From Asterias rubens (taxonomy: Eukaryota; Echinodermata; Asteroidea; Forcipulatida; Asteriidae): DNA of 64,000 nucleotides. Within the stretch, counting starts at the first letter, position 1. The number at the start of each line of letters is the position of its first letter. This document shows positions 62,773-64,000 of the stretch, in pieces. The position numbers and the translations under genes were made by a program. The stretch is taken from assembly GCF_902459465.1 (NCBI RefSeq), contig NC_047067.1:11358840-11422839 (forward strand), given 5' to 3'. A model generated the notes under the pieces. It saw nothing but the letters and a program-made list of their open reading frames with translations, was not told the origin of the DNA and did no database searches.

Positions 62773-64000
62773 TATGAGGTCTGTTTTGTTAAAGGTATTA
62801 TACAGGATTGGTAGAGCTGACTTAATAGTCGCAGACAGTGTTTATGTTTTGTGTGATCAACCATACATGTAGTAGATGAATAGTTATACAGGACAAAAAC
62901 AATAGTCACAGACAGTGTTTGTGTTTTATGAGGTCAACCAGATCTAGATGAAAAATAAACCTGTGAAAATTTGGTCTCAATTCAATGGGAGAAAATAGTG
63001 AAACATCATGCACAGTTTTCTGCATATATGAACACATTGTCCTTTATTTTGATTGTAACATCCGAAACCAGCTCTTGCATTTTTCTTTTGGGGTTTTCAC
63101 AGGTACAGTTTTCTTGAATATGACTTCCTTTCAGAGGGAAATATTTCACAGAAAAAATGTTTCTAGTATGAACTCTATAATCAGACTAAAACAAAACAGA
63201 TGTTTGTTTTTTTACCATTCCAACCCTGTATGATAGCTTTATGATGAAGACTTCGATATATGAACAATTTATATTTCCAGAAGTTTTATTTCCAGAACGG
63301 AAAAAAAACAAAAACATGTACACTGTAAAGGTTGAATAGTTATAGTGAATTGGTGTGCTTCTCTGATATTTATACCAGCGTCAACAAGGTGCATGACCCC
63401 TCGTTCGTCCGAAACGATCAAAGGTAATAGTTGAACAACACTTCCTACGCTTATTTTCAATCCGTCATTTCATTATTTTGCTCTGAGTTTGTTAAAAAAA
63501 CAACATTCCTCTTCATATTGCATAGAATTATTGCTAACCTTGATTTAAATTGATATCATATCATGCTCTATGTTGCCAAGAGATTGTTTGTTTAGTGAGA
63601 AATTACTACGCAGCTGTCCGCTTTGTTGCCATGCATATTTGCATTTATACTTTCTCACCTTTGTAAATGCTGAAATTGATCAATGTCCACTAAGTAAGCT
63701 AAGCCAACTCAGCTGCATTGATTTAATAAAATGCTGCTCCAAATGTGAATGATTTTAAAATCGGATCTGAAACTGGTTCTACCATTAAACACAATTCATG
63801 CGCATTAGAGCTCAAAATCAAATACGTTGTTAAGATATTAGTAGTGAAATTTTTTGTTTGCAAAGCAAGCTATATTGTGGGAAAGGTTCAAGTTCTCAGG
63901 GGGGAAGAGGGTACATTTCCAGTTGTTGGAGATGTTCAGAAACTTGTATCCTTCATTAAGAATGGTCAATATGTCTACATTGAACATGAGCTTATACATA
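62773..64000. other. NELL intron 3 to window edge
   Basis: A worn TTAA-type MITE fragment (AAACCTGTGAAAATTTGGTC, 62950-63010) and a duplicated block (AATAGTCGCAGACAGTGTTT and AATAGTCACAGACAGTGTTT, 62826 and 62901) are seen. No further NELL exon is recognised. Confidence 0.45.

Noticed and set aside
1..64000. CRISPR array, bacterial operon or phage-like system
   Set aside because: The window is eukaryotic: spliced genes, SINEs and MITEs. The repeats are dispersed elements rather than regularly spaced direct repeats.

Overview
This is a stretch of animal nuclear genome. It is AT-rich, carries five multi-exon genes with GT-AG introns, and is packed with short transposable elements. The proteins are clear deuterostome orthologues. 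The mix of TTAA-flanked MITEs, tRNA-derived SINEs and L2/CR1-like LINE tails fits an echinoderm. I lean towards a sea star (Asteroidea), but I cannot separate this from other echinoderm classes without a search.

Layout. (1) 1469-6320, + strand: the 3' half of a TCP11L1-type gene, whose 5' end lies left of the window. (2) 9218-21458, +: a complete WEE1 tyrosine kinase gene (10 coding exons, 630 codons plus stop) with a long 3' UTR to about 22960. (3) 25398-27330, +: a complete CIMAP1/ODF3 (SHIPPO-repeat) sperm-tail and axoneme protein (3 coding exons, 250 aa). A perfect RFX X-box lies upstream, beside a likely non-coding first exon. (4) 48589 down to 32162, - strand: a complete SYCP1 gene for the transverse filament of the synaptonemal complex (23 coding exons, 1050 aa, including a 33-nt microexon). 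A likely non-coding first exon lies near 50408-50570. (5) 51590 rightwards, +: the first three coding exons of a NELL gene, which runs off the right edge. SYCP1 and NELL are divergent, with a promoter region of about 0.8 kb between them. Exon junctions and reading phases were worked out by hand, and all phases close.

How the genes relate. There is no operon-like organisation. Three genes have germline or sperm roles in animals (TCP11 family, CIMAP1/ODF3, SYCP1), and WEE1 controls oocyte and embryonic cell cycles. From memory, human TCP11L1, WEE1, ODF3/CIMAP1A and NELL1 all map to chromosome 11p, so the window probably samples an ancient bilaterian linkage group.

Mobile DNA. Introns and intergenic DNA hold many copies of a few families, labelled here for cross-reference. 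Families A, B and C are TTAA-flanked MITEs. D is a GC-rich element with 14-bp ends AATAGACCGATCCA. E is a foldback with ends GGGCCCAATTTCAT. F is a palindrome containing CCGTATGGCGCCACCAC. R is an element bounded by CAGGCCTG-like ends. G to Q are single or paired foldbacks. SINE-1 and SINE-2 share a Ser/Leu-like tRNA head, and SINE-3 is a different tRNA-derived family. Several are nested, which gives a local order of insertion. No CRISPR, rRNA or intact tRNA gene was seen.
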